64,000 nt of DNA, taken from positions 5,116,361-5,180,360 of the forward strand of contig NC_079890.1 of assembly GCF_024868665.1 (NCBI RefSeq), in the 5' to 3' direction. The notes under the pieces were generated by a model that was not told the DNA's origin, did not search any database, and worked only from the letters and a program-made list of their open reading frames with translations. Position 1 is the stretch's first letter. Each line of letters begins with the position of its first letter. Made by a program: the position numbers and the translations under genes. Below are positions 35,801-47,618 of this stretch, piece after piece. The stretch is from Triplophysa rosa. Taxonomy: Eukaryota > Chordata > Actinopteri > Cypriniformes > Nemacheilidae.

Positions 35801-38800
35801 GACAAAGAAAACAATATTTGCGATGGTGATCAGCAGAATTATTCATTCTTCCTCAAATGCCGGTCACGTAATAAACAACAAGCAGTAAAATGGCTCCGTC
35901 TTTTTTTTTAGGATCAATTAACAGTCGGTATGGAGGTATTAAGAAGCCTGTTTACTTTATTTATTATCAACATTATAAACAATAAAGCCAGATATTCTTG
36001 TCAGATATGGGTTTTGTTACCGGGAGTTAGAGAAGAGCCACGCAACGCATTATTCACATTTTCCGCTGTCGGTTTGTAAACCGTCGGCTTGTTGAACAGA
36101 CTTTCAACAGAGTAAAATAGACCTACTGTATTATGCTTCTTTTTCTTATCAAGAACATGTTAAACAAAATAAAGAAGATAACCATATATCACAGACTTTC
36201 AATATGTGTTTTGTTTTTTACGTTTGGTTTTTGTATGATTTCGCTTTGCGCAGGTTTAAATGCAGTTTTTATGTTTTTTTTTTCCAACGTTGCTAATCTT
36301 TTCAACATTAAAAACCCTATATGCAGGATCTAATATTAGTTCATTATGAATATTTAATGATAGTTATAAGCTTGATGTGAAATTGTGACTAAATAAAAAC
36401 GAAACAAATTACGTATTTTTTCACTTAATTTAAATAAACGAATATTCATTTTTATGAGCTCAAATATTCTAATATGAAATTATTGAAAAATGCCCATCCC
36501 CTGTGCTAGCGCTGTTTGGCAGTATTTCAGAGTGGACCAACCAGCCAGTAAAACTGCGACTTAAGAAAAATAAATAATATTACTGTCAAATGTCTGTCAG
36601 ATAATAAAAATACTCTCTAATTTACTGTATGTATTTGTTCATGTTTTATTAAGGGATAAGTCTAAAGCACACCATAAAATAATTATATCAATTCTCACAG
36701 GGCTAGTATATACAGCTGTATACAGATACACACCCTGGTATCGGATCAGTACTCGGTATCGGCTGATACCCTGAGCCCAGGTATCGGAATCGGTATCGGG
36801 AAGGAAAAAAGGGTATCGGAACATCCCTAGTAAAAGCCTAAACCTTAAATATATGATGACCCAATTTTTTATGATGTATTTCCAAGGAAAAGAACATAGT
36901 CTTATATTCAGAACAATATGGTCGTTTCAAAGCTGAATAAAAAATGTATGGGAATTAAAAGTCAAAGCTCTTAAACAGACAATTAATCGTCATAATCGCA
37001 ATGATTTATTAGACAATTAATCGTCAGCCAAATTTCATAATCGTGACAGCCCTAGGTTCAATACCAGAATTTTGCTTGTTTCGGTACTTGAAACACTCCT
37101 GTTCCAAAGTTATTCGGTATTAGATTCTGGTACCGTACCGAAGCCAAAATTTTGGTATCGAGCCAACACTACCCTCGAGCGTCTGAAACGTCTTTGGTCC
37201 AGCACCTGGATTAGTTTGGCCAACCAGAATCAAGATAACAGCTAACAGCGTCGTCTTTTTTTTGGTCCTTGGGCCAACCAGAATCAATATAACGGCATTG
37301 TCTTTTTTTGGTCCTTGGGCCAACCACAATCAGGCATTTTAAATGTCATGTTTGCGCCCGTGAAAAGCATTTCTGAAAGGGACGAACGCAAAGTGTCATC
37401 TCGGATGAAGAGAAAATCGAATTGTTATTTATTATTCAGTTCGCACGTGTGATCGAAACGGCTATGTTATGAGAGACAGTTGCCAATCTTTCGAATTTCT
37501 ACTTCTAGAGCTCTGCCCTTCTAAGTGAGTTCGGCACTTGGGTGCGATTGATATTGGTCCGAAGTTTCAGTCGCAGAAGCTGTAGTTTACAGATGATATT
37601 TAATAATTATTTTAGAGACCGATCTATTCGCTTCATAATACATTAATATGTCGTCAGGAGCCGCGTGGATTACTTTTGTATTACTTGTATCTGCTTTTTG
37701 AACTTTCTTTTTTATGAAAGCTCTTAATAACTCTTTTTCTTCTTTTTGAGCTCTTATAACTCGCATCAATCAGGTCCTGCACTTTATCTCTCTTAATAAC
37801 TCTTTTAACATCAGTCCCGCAGTTTATTTTCTCAATCCTGCATGTTTTAAAACCGAAACCAAAACATCAGACACGCATCCTTTGTATTAGGAAAGACTTA
37901 GGAAGGTGCACCTCTCAGAAAACAGAAAAATAAAGATCATTTTTAGATGTTTAATTACGACTTGGAGCATTGGGATCGCGAGACGAGGGCAATGTATATT
38001 TTTTTATGAAAATCTCAAATTAGACCAAAATCCATATTTGCGTGCACTTGAAAAACTTGTGCAGGCCAAAATACTGAAGAAAATGACAATTCCAATTTAA
38101 TTCTAAAGTGAACGGTTCCTTTAATGCTAAATTTGTGTTTTATTGAATATGATGCCTTTGTTATGTATAATTTGTATATATTGCCTACTGCATTATGTAA
38201 CCTGACCTCTCATTGGCTGTTGTTGTTTAGGGACAGGAGAGACCGGCATCGCTCTAAGAGCAGAGACGGCAGTAGCAGAGGAGACAAATCAGTTACTATC
38301 CATGCACCCGGAGAACCACTGCTAGATGCAGAGTCTACCCGTGGAGATGACAGGGTTGGTACTGCTAGATATCTGTGTGAGAAACTGAACAAATTTGCAG
38401 CATTGTCACCGATAATCTATATCCTCAACCAAAAATAGGTTTGGGATGATAGAGAATGTCTCTGACCGAGAGAAATGCATTTAGATACATGGATGCAATC
38501 ATTACCTTTGATGTCAGACACTGCCAACTGCGTTTCCACCAAAACACCCATTTTGCACCATCAATTATTTGACTAAACAAAATGATGTTCAAAAATATTT
38601 AATAATTTCCCCTCTTGCTGTTGCACTTATACTCGCTATCCTTTCGTTTCTCCTCAGGATGACAACTGGGGTGAGACTACCACCGTTGTTACTGGTACAT
38701 CTGAGCACAGTGTCTCCAATGAGGACCTCACTCGGGCATCCAAAGAACTTGAGGACTCTTCACCATTGGAATGTCGCCGTTTTGCTGGTCCCATCCTGAG

Positions 38801-40861
38801 TGGCATTTTGGGTTTATTTGCCCTCCTGACGCCTCTCGCCTTCCTCCTGCTGCCTCAGCTGCTGTGGCGTGACTCTCTGGAGCCCTGTGGGACCCCCTGC
38901 GAAGGACTTTACGTCTCTCTCGCCTTCAAACTCCTTGTCCTACTCATCTCTTCCTGGGCTCTGTTTTTCCGGCCTTCCCGCGCCACGCTACCACGGTTTT
39001 TTGTTTTCCGCTGCCTCCTAATGGCTTTGGTGTTCCTCTTCGTGGCCTCCTATTGGCTGTTCTATGGTGTGAGGGTACTGGAGCCGAGAGAACGGGATTA
39101 CAGGGGCATAGTGGGTTACGCAGTCTCGTTGGTGGATGCGCTGTTGTTTATCCAGTATTTGGCTCTGGTGCTCTTGGAAGTGAGGCACCTTAGGCCGGCT
39201 TTCTGCCTCAAAGTGGTGCGTACAACTGACGGAGCCAGCCGCTTCTACAATGTGGGCCATCTTAGGTGAGTATGTTTGTGAAAATGACACATTTTGCCAT
39301 ACTAAACAGCTCTGTTGCTCAGTTAGTGGAGCGTTGCTTTTTATTTCTCTGTTGAATGAAATACATTTATTTAGAAGAGATGTAATTATTTCTCTCTCAT
39401 TTTTCATCTAATAATTTCATTGATAAAGGCATACCTGTCAGCATTCCTTGTTTTTCTATAAACACTATAGCGGGGTAAAGCTGTAAATAATGTCACAACA
39501 TTATAACATGTTTACTCTGAATTTGTGTTTTGTTTTTTATTCTCAGCATCCAGCGAGCAGCAGTGTGGGTTCTGGATCACTACTACACTGATTTTACTGT
39601 TTACAACCCCGCTTTACTTAATCTACCCAAGTCCATCCTCTCTAAAAAGATGTCTGGATTTAAGGTGTACTCCCTTGGAGAAGGTGCAAAACTCCTTTCT
39701 TGCATTCATTTTTCATGCTTGCTTTTTAGTTTTTGTCCCCAAAATCTGCAAATCCCTATTTAATGAATATTAATGTTTATTTTTCTTCTACAGAGAATAG
39801 TACCAATAACTCGACTGGTCAGTCTCGTGCTATGATCGCAGCTGCCGCCCGCAGAAGAGACAACTCTCATAATGAATACTATTACGAGGAGGCGGAAATG
39901 GAGCGCAGGATCCGAAAGCGCAAAGCCAGGTCAGAGTCCATTACTTATTATACAAGAACTATTTGAGCTTGCCATTGCAAAGAACATTTGCTAACATTAG
40001 GCGTTTGTCCTTTCAGACTTGTGGTGGCAGTAGAGGAGGCGTTCACTCATATCAAAAGGCTTCAGGAAGATGAGGCCGCATCATCGCCCAAGCATCCCCG
40101 TGAGGTGATGGACCCTCGGGAGGCAGCCCAAGCCATCTTTGCCCCCATGGCACGAGCCATGCAAAAATACCTGCGAACCACACGACAGCAGCCCTACCAC
40201 AGCATGGAGAGCATCATTGCTCATCTGCAGTTCTGCATTACCCACAACATGACACCGAAGGTGAATAAATGGGGCATCTGAACGCCCTTTGGATGTGTTT
40301 GGAATAGAAAACAACCATGCTACTCATGTATACTGTTCAAGATTGAAACTATCAAGGCATTTTTACATCCAGAATTGGATTAGCAAAATAACTAGATGCA
40401 GATTGCTTACGGTTTTAAATGTTCATTGCATACTTTGTAAAACAAAACAATTAGTACATTACTTACACTTTGCAGTAGGATTCCATTCTGAACATTGATT
40501 TTATAAAGCATACACTTTAGTGATTTAAACATTCATTTAGCCAATTGCATTTTTCTTCTTGATTTGAATTTGAACTTGATTCTCTTCATCTTTTTATCAG
40601 GCTTTTCTTGAGCGTTACCTCAGCCCTGGCCCTACAATGCAGTATCAGCGAGAAAATGGTAGAGGGCGCCAGTGGACTTTGGTTAGCGAGGAGCCCGTGA
40701 CATCCGCATTGCGTCAGGGGCAGGTGTTCTCCCTTCGTCGTCTCGATTTTGCTCTGGTTGTCACTGTGACACCCCTCCCCTTCCTCAACCTGGGAGAGGA
40801 GTTCATTGATCCCAAGAGCCACAAGTTTGTCATGCGGCTTCAGTCTGAAACCTCTGTTTGA
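32828..40861 (+). CDS. vangl2: vangl2: Van Gogh-like planar cell polarity protein, complete, 526 residues
   Basis: Four-pass membrane protein that organises planar cell polarity with Prickle, Dishevelled and Frizzled at the plasma membrane. Coding exons: 32828-32898, 38231-38354, 38658-39265, 39547-39683, 39794-39929, 40017-40260, 40601-40861; all junctions are GT-AG with matching phases. The start is fixed by [15 protein letters not shown], the conserved Vang N-terminus. Residues about 10-80 hold the Ser/Arg-rich phosphorylation cluster and [17 protein letters not shown]. Membrane segments are near 109-131, 149-169, 180-203 and 216-238. The cytoplasmic tail has [29 protein letters not shown] and the closing PDZ ligand ETSV. 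Human VANGL2 is 521 residues. [14 protein letters not shown] and synteny with arhgef11 favour VANGL2 over VANGL1. Tail and membrane segments look more divergent than expected for the ordinary orthologue, so a teleost duplicate is possible. The donor of exon 38231-38354 is a weak GTTGGT. Confidence 0.95.
32899..34372. other. vangl2 intron, 5' part, with TTAA-family fragment
   Basis: About 33400-33610 starts TTTAAAGGAACAGTTCACC and holds facing words CCAAGGTTGTTGG and CAACAACCTTGG, like a worn relative of the TTAA family. Its right end is lost. Nothing else recognised. Confidence 0.4.
34889..36829. mobile_element. hAT element (TAGGGTTGTTCCGATAC ends), nested
   Basis: Ends TAGGGTTGTTCCGATAC and GTATCGGAACATCCCTA are inverted repeats flanked by the perfect 8-bp duplication GTAAAAGC (34881-34888, 36830-36837). 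It inserted into the 34437-37054 element and was itself later hit by the 35060-36501 element. No transposase frame seen. Confidence 0.92.
35060..36501. mobile_element. hAT-like element, innermost of the stack, 1.44 kb
   Basis: The left end GGACATGCACGAATATTCGA and right end AATATTC...AATGCCCATCCCC are imperfect inverted repeats. The 8-bp duplication TGTGCTAG (35052-35059, 36502-36509) is perfect. The interior is AT-rich, with a 66-codon frame at 36133-36333 that resembles nothing known. As the innermost insertion it is the youngest of the stack. Confidence 0.82.
37172..38230. other. vangl2 intron, 3' part
   Basis: A short direct repeat GGTCCTTGGGCCAACCA recurs near 37265 and 37311, with TTTGGTCC variants nearby. 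Otherwise nothing is recognised up to the acceptor at 38230. Confidence 0.45.
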
Positions 40862-42530
40862 GAAGAAAACGAAAGCAAGAGGACTAACACTAATGGGGGA
40901 CTGAGGCCGATCCATACGAAGGGCAGCACAAAAAAAGATAGCAGGACTGAGGGAGAGAACCACTTTTACTTTTAAATATCACTTTTACATCTTTTAAATG
41001 ACTTTGTATTTTTTTTTAAACTCTGAACTGCCTTTAAACTGTCTCTGGACTGACTAACACATATGCATTTCTGCTGTGAATTATGTTTGTCGTATATGAT
41101 GTCATATATCAGTTCCCATTGGTGCTGAGGGGTTACTGCACAATACCAGCGATTTATAAGAAATTCTAGGTGCCATACCATGGCTGCCTATAACACTACA
41201 AACAATAGAAACACCTTTCAAACCCCTTAATTGTCACTCGAAGGTGATACAAACACTGTAAATGTAGCGATAAAGGTTGTAGCTAATGTAGAACACTCAA
41301 GTGCTTTACTGTTTTATTACTGTGTACAACTGGGGGTCCAGGTCACAATGGCATGTATGTTTGTAACTCTACTCGGCATAGAGCTTTGTATCTGTTGGGA
41401 ATGTAATTTTAAGACTTTGTGTGTATCTTGTTTGCAGTACTTGTCTTCATTCTTATAAATCAAGAGGCCTTTATATCATTCACTTACCTTTCTGTTGAAA
41501 AGTGGTTGTGTATACCAGCAAACAAACTGTCCCTACAGTGTGACTTTTTCAAAAGGTGGGGACAGTGACTTTTTATTCCAGTTGTGTTTGGTTTGTTATG
41601 TAGTGTAAGTCTGTCGCACATGACCAATCAAATGTTACCTTACAGAAAATGCAAAAACAGCTGTGTATGTTATGGATGTGTGCCAAACTGTTATATTTCT
41701 GCCTTCATTCGAGCTGTAACTATGCACACGAGTGGCTGGTCGGTTTTAAGTCGACCTCAGATTTAAGGGCAGTTGAACTGGAAAGTCCCATGTGCTTAAC
41801 TGGTTCCTCCGCTTGTGACAGCTTTGTGTCATTGTAGTTTTTCACCTTACATTTTGTACATAAATACTTCTCATTTTATACGAAAGAACCTGGAATTGTG
41901 TAGGTTGCTTTAAGGTTATCAAAACTGGTGTTTATTAATAGGCCTGATGCATGCATGTAGGCAAAGCAGTCTTGTAGTTTTTGTAACGTTTCTTTTTTAT
42001 CATTTTGTATGACAGCTAAGCTAATCTTTTAACGGTTTTCCCTAAAAAAATGGTTTGTAAACAGATTTGTAGATTTTTGGTTATTGCGTGGAAAACCTTT
42101 TGGCAATTGATCATTTTAAAACTAAAATGTTGCAGCATTTTTTAAATAAATCAATTCAACTTTAAATCACTTCTGGTTCATGATGTGATGTACTGACAGG
42201 GAGACCGAGAGCTCTTTTTTTTTATGGATAAACGGCTTACCTTTAGTAAGGACTAGGTATACTTTTTCTTATGAGCAATTCAGTTCTCAAGCCGTTCAGA
42301 GCACTTCATTGATGTAATCTCAAATGCATGTGTTGAATCCTGGTGGACCTTTGTGTCATGCTAGATGCTAGTAGCATTACTAGCATTAAGGGCTCGGCAT
42401 ACTACATTCGAACTCAAAAAACGACCATCTGTGACCTGATTACAAAGAAGCTCTACAGAAACCTTTTTGCATCAACAAAGTAACTGTAAAAAGCACTCCA
42501 GAAATAAAATGGAGAAGTCATTGTTGTAAA
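40862..42530 (+). other. vangl2: vangl2 3' untranslated region
   Basis: Follows the TGA at 40859-40861. Poly(A) signals AATAAA occur at about 42145 and about 42503; the end of the transcript is set from these alone. No competing gene is seen on either strand. Confidence 0.6.
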
Positions 42531-43449
42531 CTTACAATGTTCCCTGTCTTCTTCCATAGTACCCTTAATGACTCATATGATAGCTTTGTGTGGGGAACAA
42601 ACACTACAAGTATGTATATGAGTCAAAGTAACGTTCTGAGTAGGGTGACCCGTCCCGATTTGCGTTGTACTGCACAGCATTTTCACCCCTTGCCCCGCAC
42701 GACGCTTATTGAGAAAATGTACCGCATTTGCATCAGTCTGTTTAATTTTCACGTTCTTTAACCCGAAACGCACATGAGACGCTTGTTTGCGCCATTGTTT
42801 ATTTAACAGCGCTGTGTCAAAAGCAGCAACCTGGTGCACACCACACTCATATCCCAGCTAACAATTTCTGGTAACCAGAACGTTATTTTCTAAGGTTCGT
42901 TTTTGGTTCTCCAGGAAAGTTTTCTTTACGGAAATAGAACGTTAGCTTCTGGTTCTCATAACGTTATAGAAACCATGAAACTGAAGTTTAATTTCCGTAA
43001 AAATAACCAAAAACAAACCTTAAAAGAACTTTCTGGGAACCAGAAACTAACGTTAGGGGAACGTTCCCAGAACGTTAGCCTAAAATATTTTTCTCGGGTC
43101 CGTTTGGCCTCACTACAGGTCAGTAATGAATACATCCATGCTGTGTTTTTATCCATCGCTTGTGTCATCTAAATAAGTAAAATACATCATCCCGCACAAT
43201 ATGGAGGATGAAATCAATGCATTAGATTATTATTTTAGCCTAATAATTCCTTTTTCATTACTGAAGTAGCCTAATTTTCGATTTAAATAGCACATCATTT
43301 CTAATAAAACCACACTGTCTATAGGCCTACCTCAACATCAGACATTATAGATATTGAAATAAAATACCCAATGACGTCAACACAATATTTAAAGCAGATT
43401 TTTATTGACAGAAGAATAAACATTTAACTAGATTTTCTAAAGAAACTGA

Positions 43450-45147
43450 CTGATGCTTTTGTGGCAAACCACGAAACTCGGCACTAGGGTGATGACACTT
43501 TAAGTACTAATGAATCTAACCAACCCCCATGACTCTAAGATGTTCTGATACAGAGATATAGGTCTTGCTAAACGGTTGCTAGGCTAATGTGTTTGGTTGC
43601 TATGGGCGTGGCTTAGCATGTGCTAATTGATGATGCTCTAAGCTATGAGTGAAACGAACCAACCCCCGTGTCTCTACGATGTCCTGATGCAGAGATATTG
43701 GTGTTGCTAAATGGTTGCTAGGCTAACCTGTTTGGTTGCTATGGGCGTGGCTTAGCATCTGCCAATTGATGATGCTCTAAGCTATGAGTGTAAAGAACCA
43801 ACCCCCGTCTCTCTACGATGTTCCGATGCAGAGATATAGGTATTGCTAAACGGTTGCTAGGCTGACATGTTTTGTTGCTATGGACGTGGCTTCGAAGCTT
43901 CATGATGATCCTGGGACACTGATTGGTTGCCTGAGTAAAACGAGCCCACCCCCTTGTCTCTATGACACTGTGTTGCAAAGATATCCACCTGAACCTTTTA
44001 TAATGGGAGTCTATGGGATCGGTTGCTGTAAATGGTTGCTATGGGCGTGGCTTAATAGCTTCAAGATGATCCTGTGACACTGATTGGTTGTGTGAGTCAA
44101 ATGAGCCCACCCCCTTGTCTCTACGACACTGTGTTGCAAAGATATCCACATGGACTTTTTATAGTGGGAGTCTATGATATCGGTTGCTAGGTTGCTGTAA
44201 ATGGTTGCTATGGGCGTGGCTTAATAACTTCATAATGATCATGTCACACTGATTGGTAGCCTGAGTAAAATGAGCCCACCCTCTTATCTCTAAGTGGTTG
44301 TACTGCTAAGATATTCAACACGGGACGTTTCACGCCTTATATGGGCATGCTTCCTGTGATTGGGAAATTTTGGGAGGCTCTTACACCCCAGGGGTACAAC
44401 TTACACCCCATTGTGAGTGATGTTCTTACAGAGCCTGATAGCCTCTTCAAATCGTGTATTATTTTCATGTTTCTACGATATCCTCACTCGGAGCTACTCC
44501 GTCAAAGTTGGGCGCAATGTTAAGTCAATGGGATTTTTCGGGTTTTTATTCGCCCCCCTATCGCACCCCTCCACCCGATCGCTTCCAAAAGTCATCACAC
44601 ACCATTCCTCAATGGGCCGCTCGATTTGATGTAGTCATTCATGGGTCCAAAGCAAAAAAAAATCGCGTGAATATATAGGTATCTAGGTTTTGAATGGGAG
44701 TCTATGGGCGCAATTATAAGTATACAGAAATTTGGGGAGGCTCTCACACCCCAGGGGTGCAACTTACACCCCATTGTGAGTGATGTTCTTACAGAGCCTG
44801 ATAGCCTCTTCAAATCGTGTATTATTTTCATGTTTCTACGATATCCTCGCTCGGAGCTACGATCCCTCAAAGTTGGGCGCAATGTTAAGTCAATGGGATT
44901 TTTCAGGTGGTTTTTCGCCGCCCTATCGCACACCCCATACCCCCCCACCCCCCCCCCCCCCACCCGATCGCTTATAAAAGTCATAGCACACCATTCCCAA
45001 ATAGGCCCGTCGATGTGATGTATTCATTCACGGGTCTACGTCAAAAGCTGTGGGACAAGTAGCGTGCCAAACTTTTGGCGGAACAAGAATAATTATAAGA
45101 AGTATGTATGTTCGAATAACAATAGTTATGCTTTTTCAAAGCACCAC
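43450..45147 (+). mobile_element. Composite repeat with internal tandem units (copy 2, inverted relative to 15554-17058)
   Basis: Opens with CTGATGCTTTTGTGGCAAACC and closes with GCTTTTTCAAAGCACCACTAA, the reverse complements of the copy 1 borders. Same order of modules: 120-140-bp GGTTGCTATGGGCGTGGCTTA units, then two roughly 360-bp units with TTGGGCGCAATGTTAAGTCA. It is longer than copy 1 because it holds more tandem units. A C/G homopolymer tract near 44941-44964 varies from copy 1. Confidence 0.75.
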
Positions 45148-45171
45148 TAATTATCTTCAGGCTAACAACCC

Positions 45172-45437
45172 AGATAGCACATGTACATCTGTAAGATGTC
45201 TGCTAAAGATCTGGAAAATATCTGCTGTGTAAAAACATTTGCTAAACATCTTAGAAAGAGCTGTTGTACATCCATTCTAAATCATACAAATCTTACAGAC
45301 ATCTTCTAGAGGTCTATATCTGACAGCAGACGTCTCGGGGATGTAGGGCAGATGAGCAAACAGCATCTGCCAGATGTCATGCAGATGAAAATGCAGACAT
45401 CAAATAGATGTCTGCTAGATGTACGTGTGCTATCAGG
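45172..45437. mobile_element. Small inverted-end repeat with AGATGTCTG tandem words
   Basis: Ends GATAGCACATGTACATCT and AGATGTACGTGTGCTATC are inverted repeats. The interior reiterates AGATGTCTGCTAGATGT-like words. No target duplication is clear and no protein is encoded. Confidence 0.6.
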
Positions 45438-46388
45438 GAATATTCTGGTCTCACCACAGAAGTACAGCGCGGCTCCATCTTTAGATATAACAATCAAAAG
45501 CCCTGAGTTTCAGTCCTTACATCATGGTCTGTTGATTTACATGTGTCAAATCAATCTAAAATCACGAAAGTTTACTCTCAAATCTGTACGTTTTTAAATA
45601 AAAAATTAAAATAAATAAACCGCTAAACTAATGTAGTGGGTGAGGTAAAACGAAATGACCGTTAATTTTTAAATGAAGGGAGTGCGCGACAGAGCGGAGA
45701 ATGCACGTGCTCGAGCGCACACACATACAGTAACAGACAACCACACTAAAGAAATAGACATGGATATATATGATTGTATTTTCATTAAGCTGAACTAGTT
45801 TATTATTTTCAGCCATTAAAGGGCACATTTATTAATTTAATTTGGTCAGTATAACATGTGTTAATGTGATCTTATAATTTCTGTATTGCACATGTCACTG
45901 ACGTTTACCAGTTTTGACTATTTTTACCATTAAAAAATAACCATCAGAGAACGTTATTTTCTGGTTTCAAAAAATAACCAAAAATAACCATCAGGGAATG
46001 TTACTTTCTGGTTATTTTCTGGTTGCAAAAACACCAAAAAATAACCATCAGGGAACGTTACTTCCTGGTTATTTTATGGTTGCAAAAAAAACAATAAATA
46101 ACCATCAGGGAACGTTATTTTCTGGTTATTTTTAAAAAACAGCCTGCAATGTTCTGGGAACGTTATTTTCTGGTTGCGAAATAATAAAACCTGAAAAGAA
46201 CGTTCTTAGAACCTTATATTTTGGTTCCCAAAAAAATAACCAAAAGGGGAACTTTTTTAAAAAAGCCTGACTTTTATCCAATGTATGAGATGACGGCAGT
46301 GATTTCAGTCATCAAGAGGCTGCAACGTTTGTCAGTAGATTGGGTGGCGATCCTCCCATATCAACTTGCCGAATAAAAACTCACTTTT

Positions 46389-47618
46389 AGGGCCTGATCA
46401 GACAGAACGCGTCTTTTGCTGTGAGACGCGCCTCTTTTGAATTGTTTTCAGTTGGCAGGGAGCGTTTTACGCGCTGCTTATGCGCGCCGGGCGTCTCACG
46501 TTTAAGGCCCGATTCACATTTCGCGTCTAAAACCGCGCAGAAAACGCGAGCTGCACTGCGTTCTCCTTTTTTCCAAAGCGCCTGGACTTTTTTCCTGGCG
46601 TCTGTCGTCGCTAAGCAAACATGGGCCACGATAGCCGTTGAGACGAGGAGGTATTAACAAAGGATATATGGATTATATGCACTGAAAATTTTTTGCAATA
46701 ACTGCTACTAGATTTAGTTATGCTGTGATCATCTGTGTCTCCATCTTCATTGAGCTTGTCTATATTGGCTGGTTGGTTCTTGTCACATGACCTGCGGTGC
46801 GCTTGCGGCTTCCTGAAAAGTTGAGATTTTTTCATCTCGATGTAATGAACCAACTAGCGAAATGAACCAACCTTACTGCATATCTCTGGCGGATCACATG
46901 ACGGCGCTAACAGGAGCCACAACTGACTGAACTAAATATGTGATAACTCTGCTTTGACACTAAATATAAACTACATACTGTACCAGACAGAGTGTTTGAT
47001 GTGGCAAACACCCTCATTCAGACATATTTAATGATGTTTCATGATGTGAATACACAAGAATAAACACAAGCACAGGTTTCAGGTTTAGTACGACAGATGT
47101 CTCGTCTTACCTCTCGGTGGTGACTAGTAGCGTGCCTTCCATAAACCTCTCCATCAAACCTGAATAGATAGTTCTAAATGTTGACAAAGAGTCACCTTAA
47201 CTTATCTATTTTCAGGCGTCGACGCGCCTGAAAAAAAGAGCACGTCGCACCGCATGCTTGTCGCGACCGCGTCGCCCCCCATTTCCACGCGCTTGTCTAC
47301 ATTTAAAATAACGAATATGCGTGCCGAAACAACTCGAAATGTGAATCGGGCCTTATACTGTGTTCACACCAAACGCGAGCAATCGCGTTCCACGCTCTTT
47401 ATTACCGCGGGAAAAATTTTCAACTTGCGCGGAAGAACGCCTCAAATGCGTCGCCCGATTCGCGTCTGACAGCTGTTTTGGTGTTTACAACATAAAAAAA
47501 TGCTGCGCGCTTCTGTTTTGGTTGACTCTTTGAAAAGAGAAGCGTGCAGCGTTTTTTAAAATGTTTTTTAACGCCTTGCGTTTTCGAACATAAAAAGCGC
47601 GTTCTATGTGATTGCCCC
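46389..47618. mobile_element. GC-rich DNA transposon remnant with AGAACGCG ends
   Basis: Left AGGGCCTGATCAGACAGAACGCG and right CGCGTTCTATGTGATTGCCCC are imperfect inverted repeats. The region is unusually CpG-rich for the neighbourhood. It encloses the 46505-47353 element. Flanking duplication not identified. Confidence 0.5.
46505..47353. mobile_element. Nested element with AAGGCCCGATTCACATTT ends
   Basis: AAGGCCCGATTCACATTTCG at the left and GAAATGTGAATCGGGCCTT at the right are close inverted repeats, with CGCGTC/GACGCG words inside both arms. No coding frame is recognised, and a flanking duplication is not evident. Confidence 0.65.

Larger units (their letters stand above)
34437..37054. 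mobile_element. hAT element (TAGGGCTGTCACGATTA ends), interrupted
   Basis: Perfect inverted ends TAGGGCTGTCACGATTA and TAATCGTGACAGCCCTA (with small mismatches further in) are flanked by the perfect 8-bp duplication GGTTCAAT (34429-34436, 37055-37062). Subterminal AATCGTC/GACGATT words recur. Without the inner insertions the element would be about 0.67 kb. Confidence 0.92.
34373..37171. mobile_element. Outermost hAT-like element of a nested stack
   Basis: The left side begins GTTGGGTTGCACGGTAAACCGG. The right side ends GGTACCGTACC...GGTATCGAGCCAACAC. Flanks TACTCTCA and TACCCTCG agree at six of eight positions. The match of ends is imperfect, so this outermost level is only probable. All three inner levels interrupt it. 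Confidence 0.45.
42855..46262. repeat. Repeat with AACGTT/CTGGTTA arms, interrupted
   Basis: Two arms, 42855-43090 and about 45930-46262, are built from reiterated GGGAACGTTATTTTCTGGTTA-type words in both orientations. The right arm repeats ATAACCATCAGGGAACGTTA four times with a period of roughly 60-70 bases. The copy 2 repeat and the AGATGTCTG element lie between the arms. Exact termini and superfamily are not resolved. Confidence 0.5.

Noticed and set aside
43500..44240. CRISPR-like array from regularly spaced GGTTGCTATGGGCGTGGCTTA units
   Set aside because: The units are long, imperfect tandem repeats in a vertebrate repeat element; the spacers are themselves repeated and there are no cas genes.
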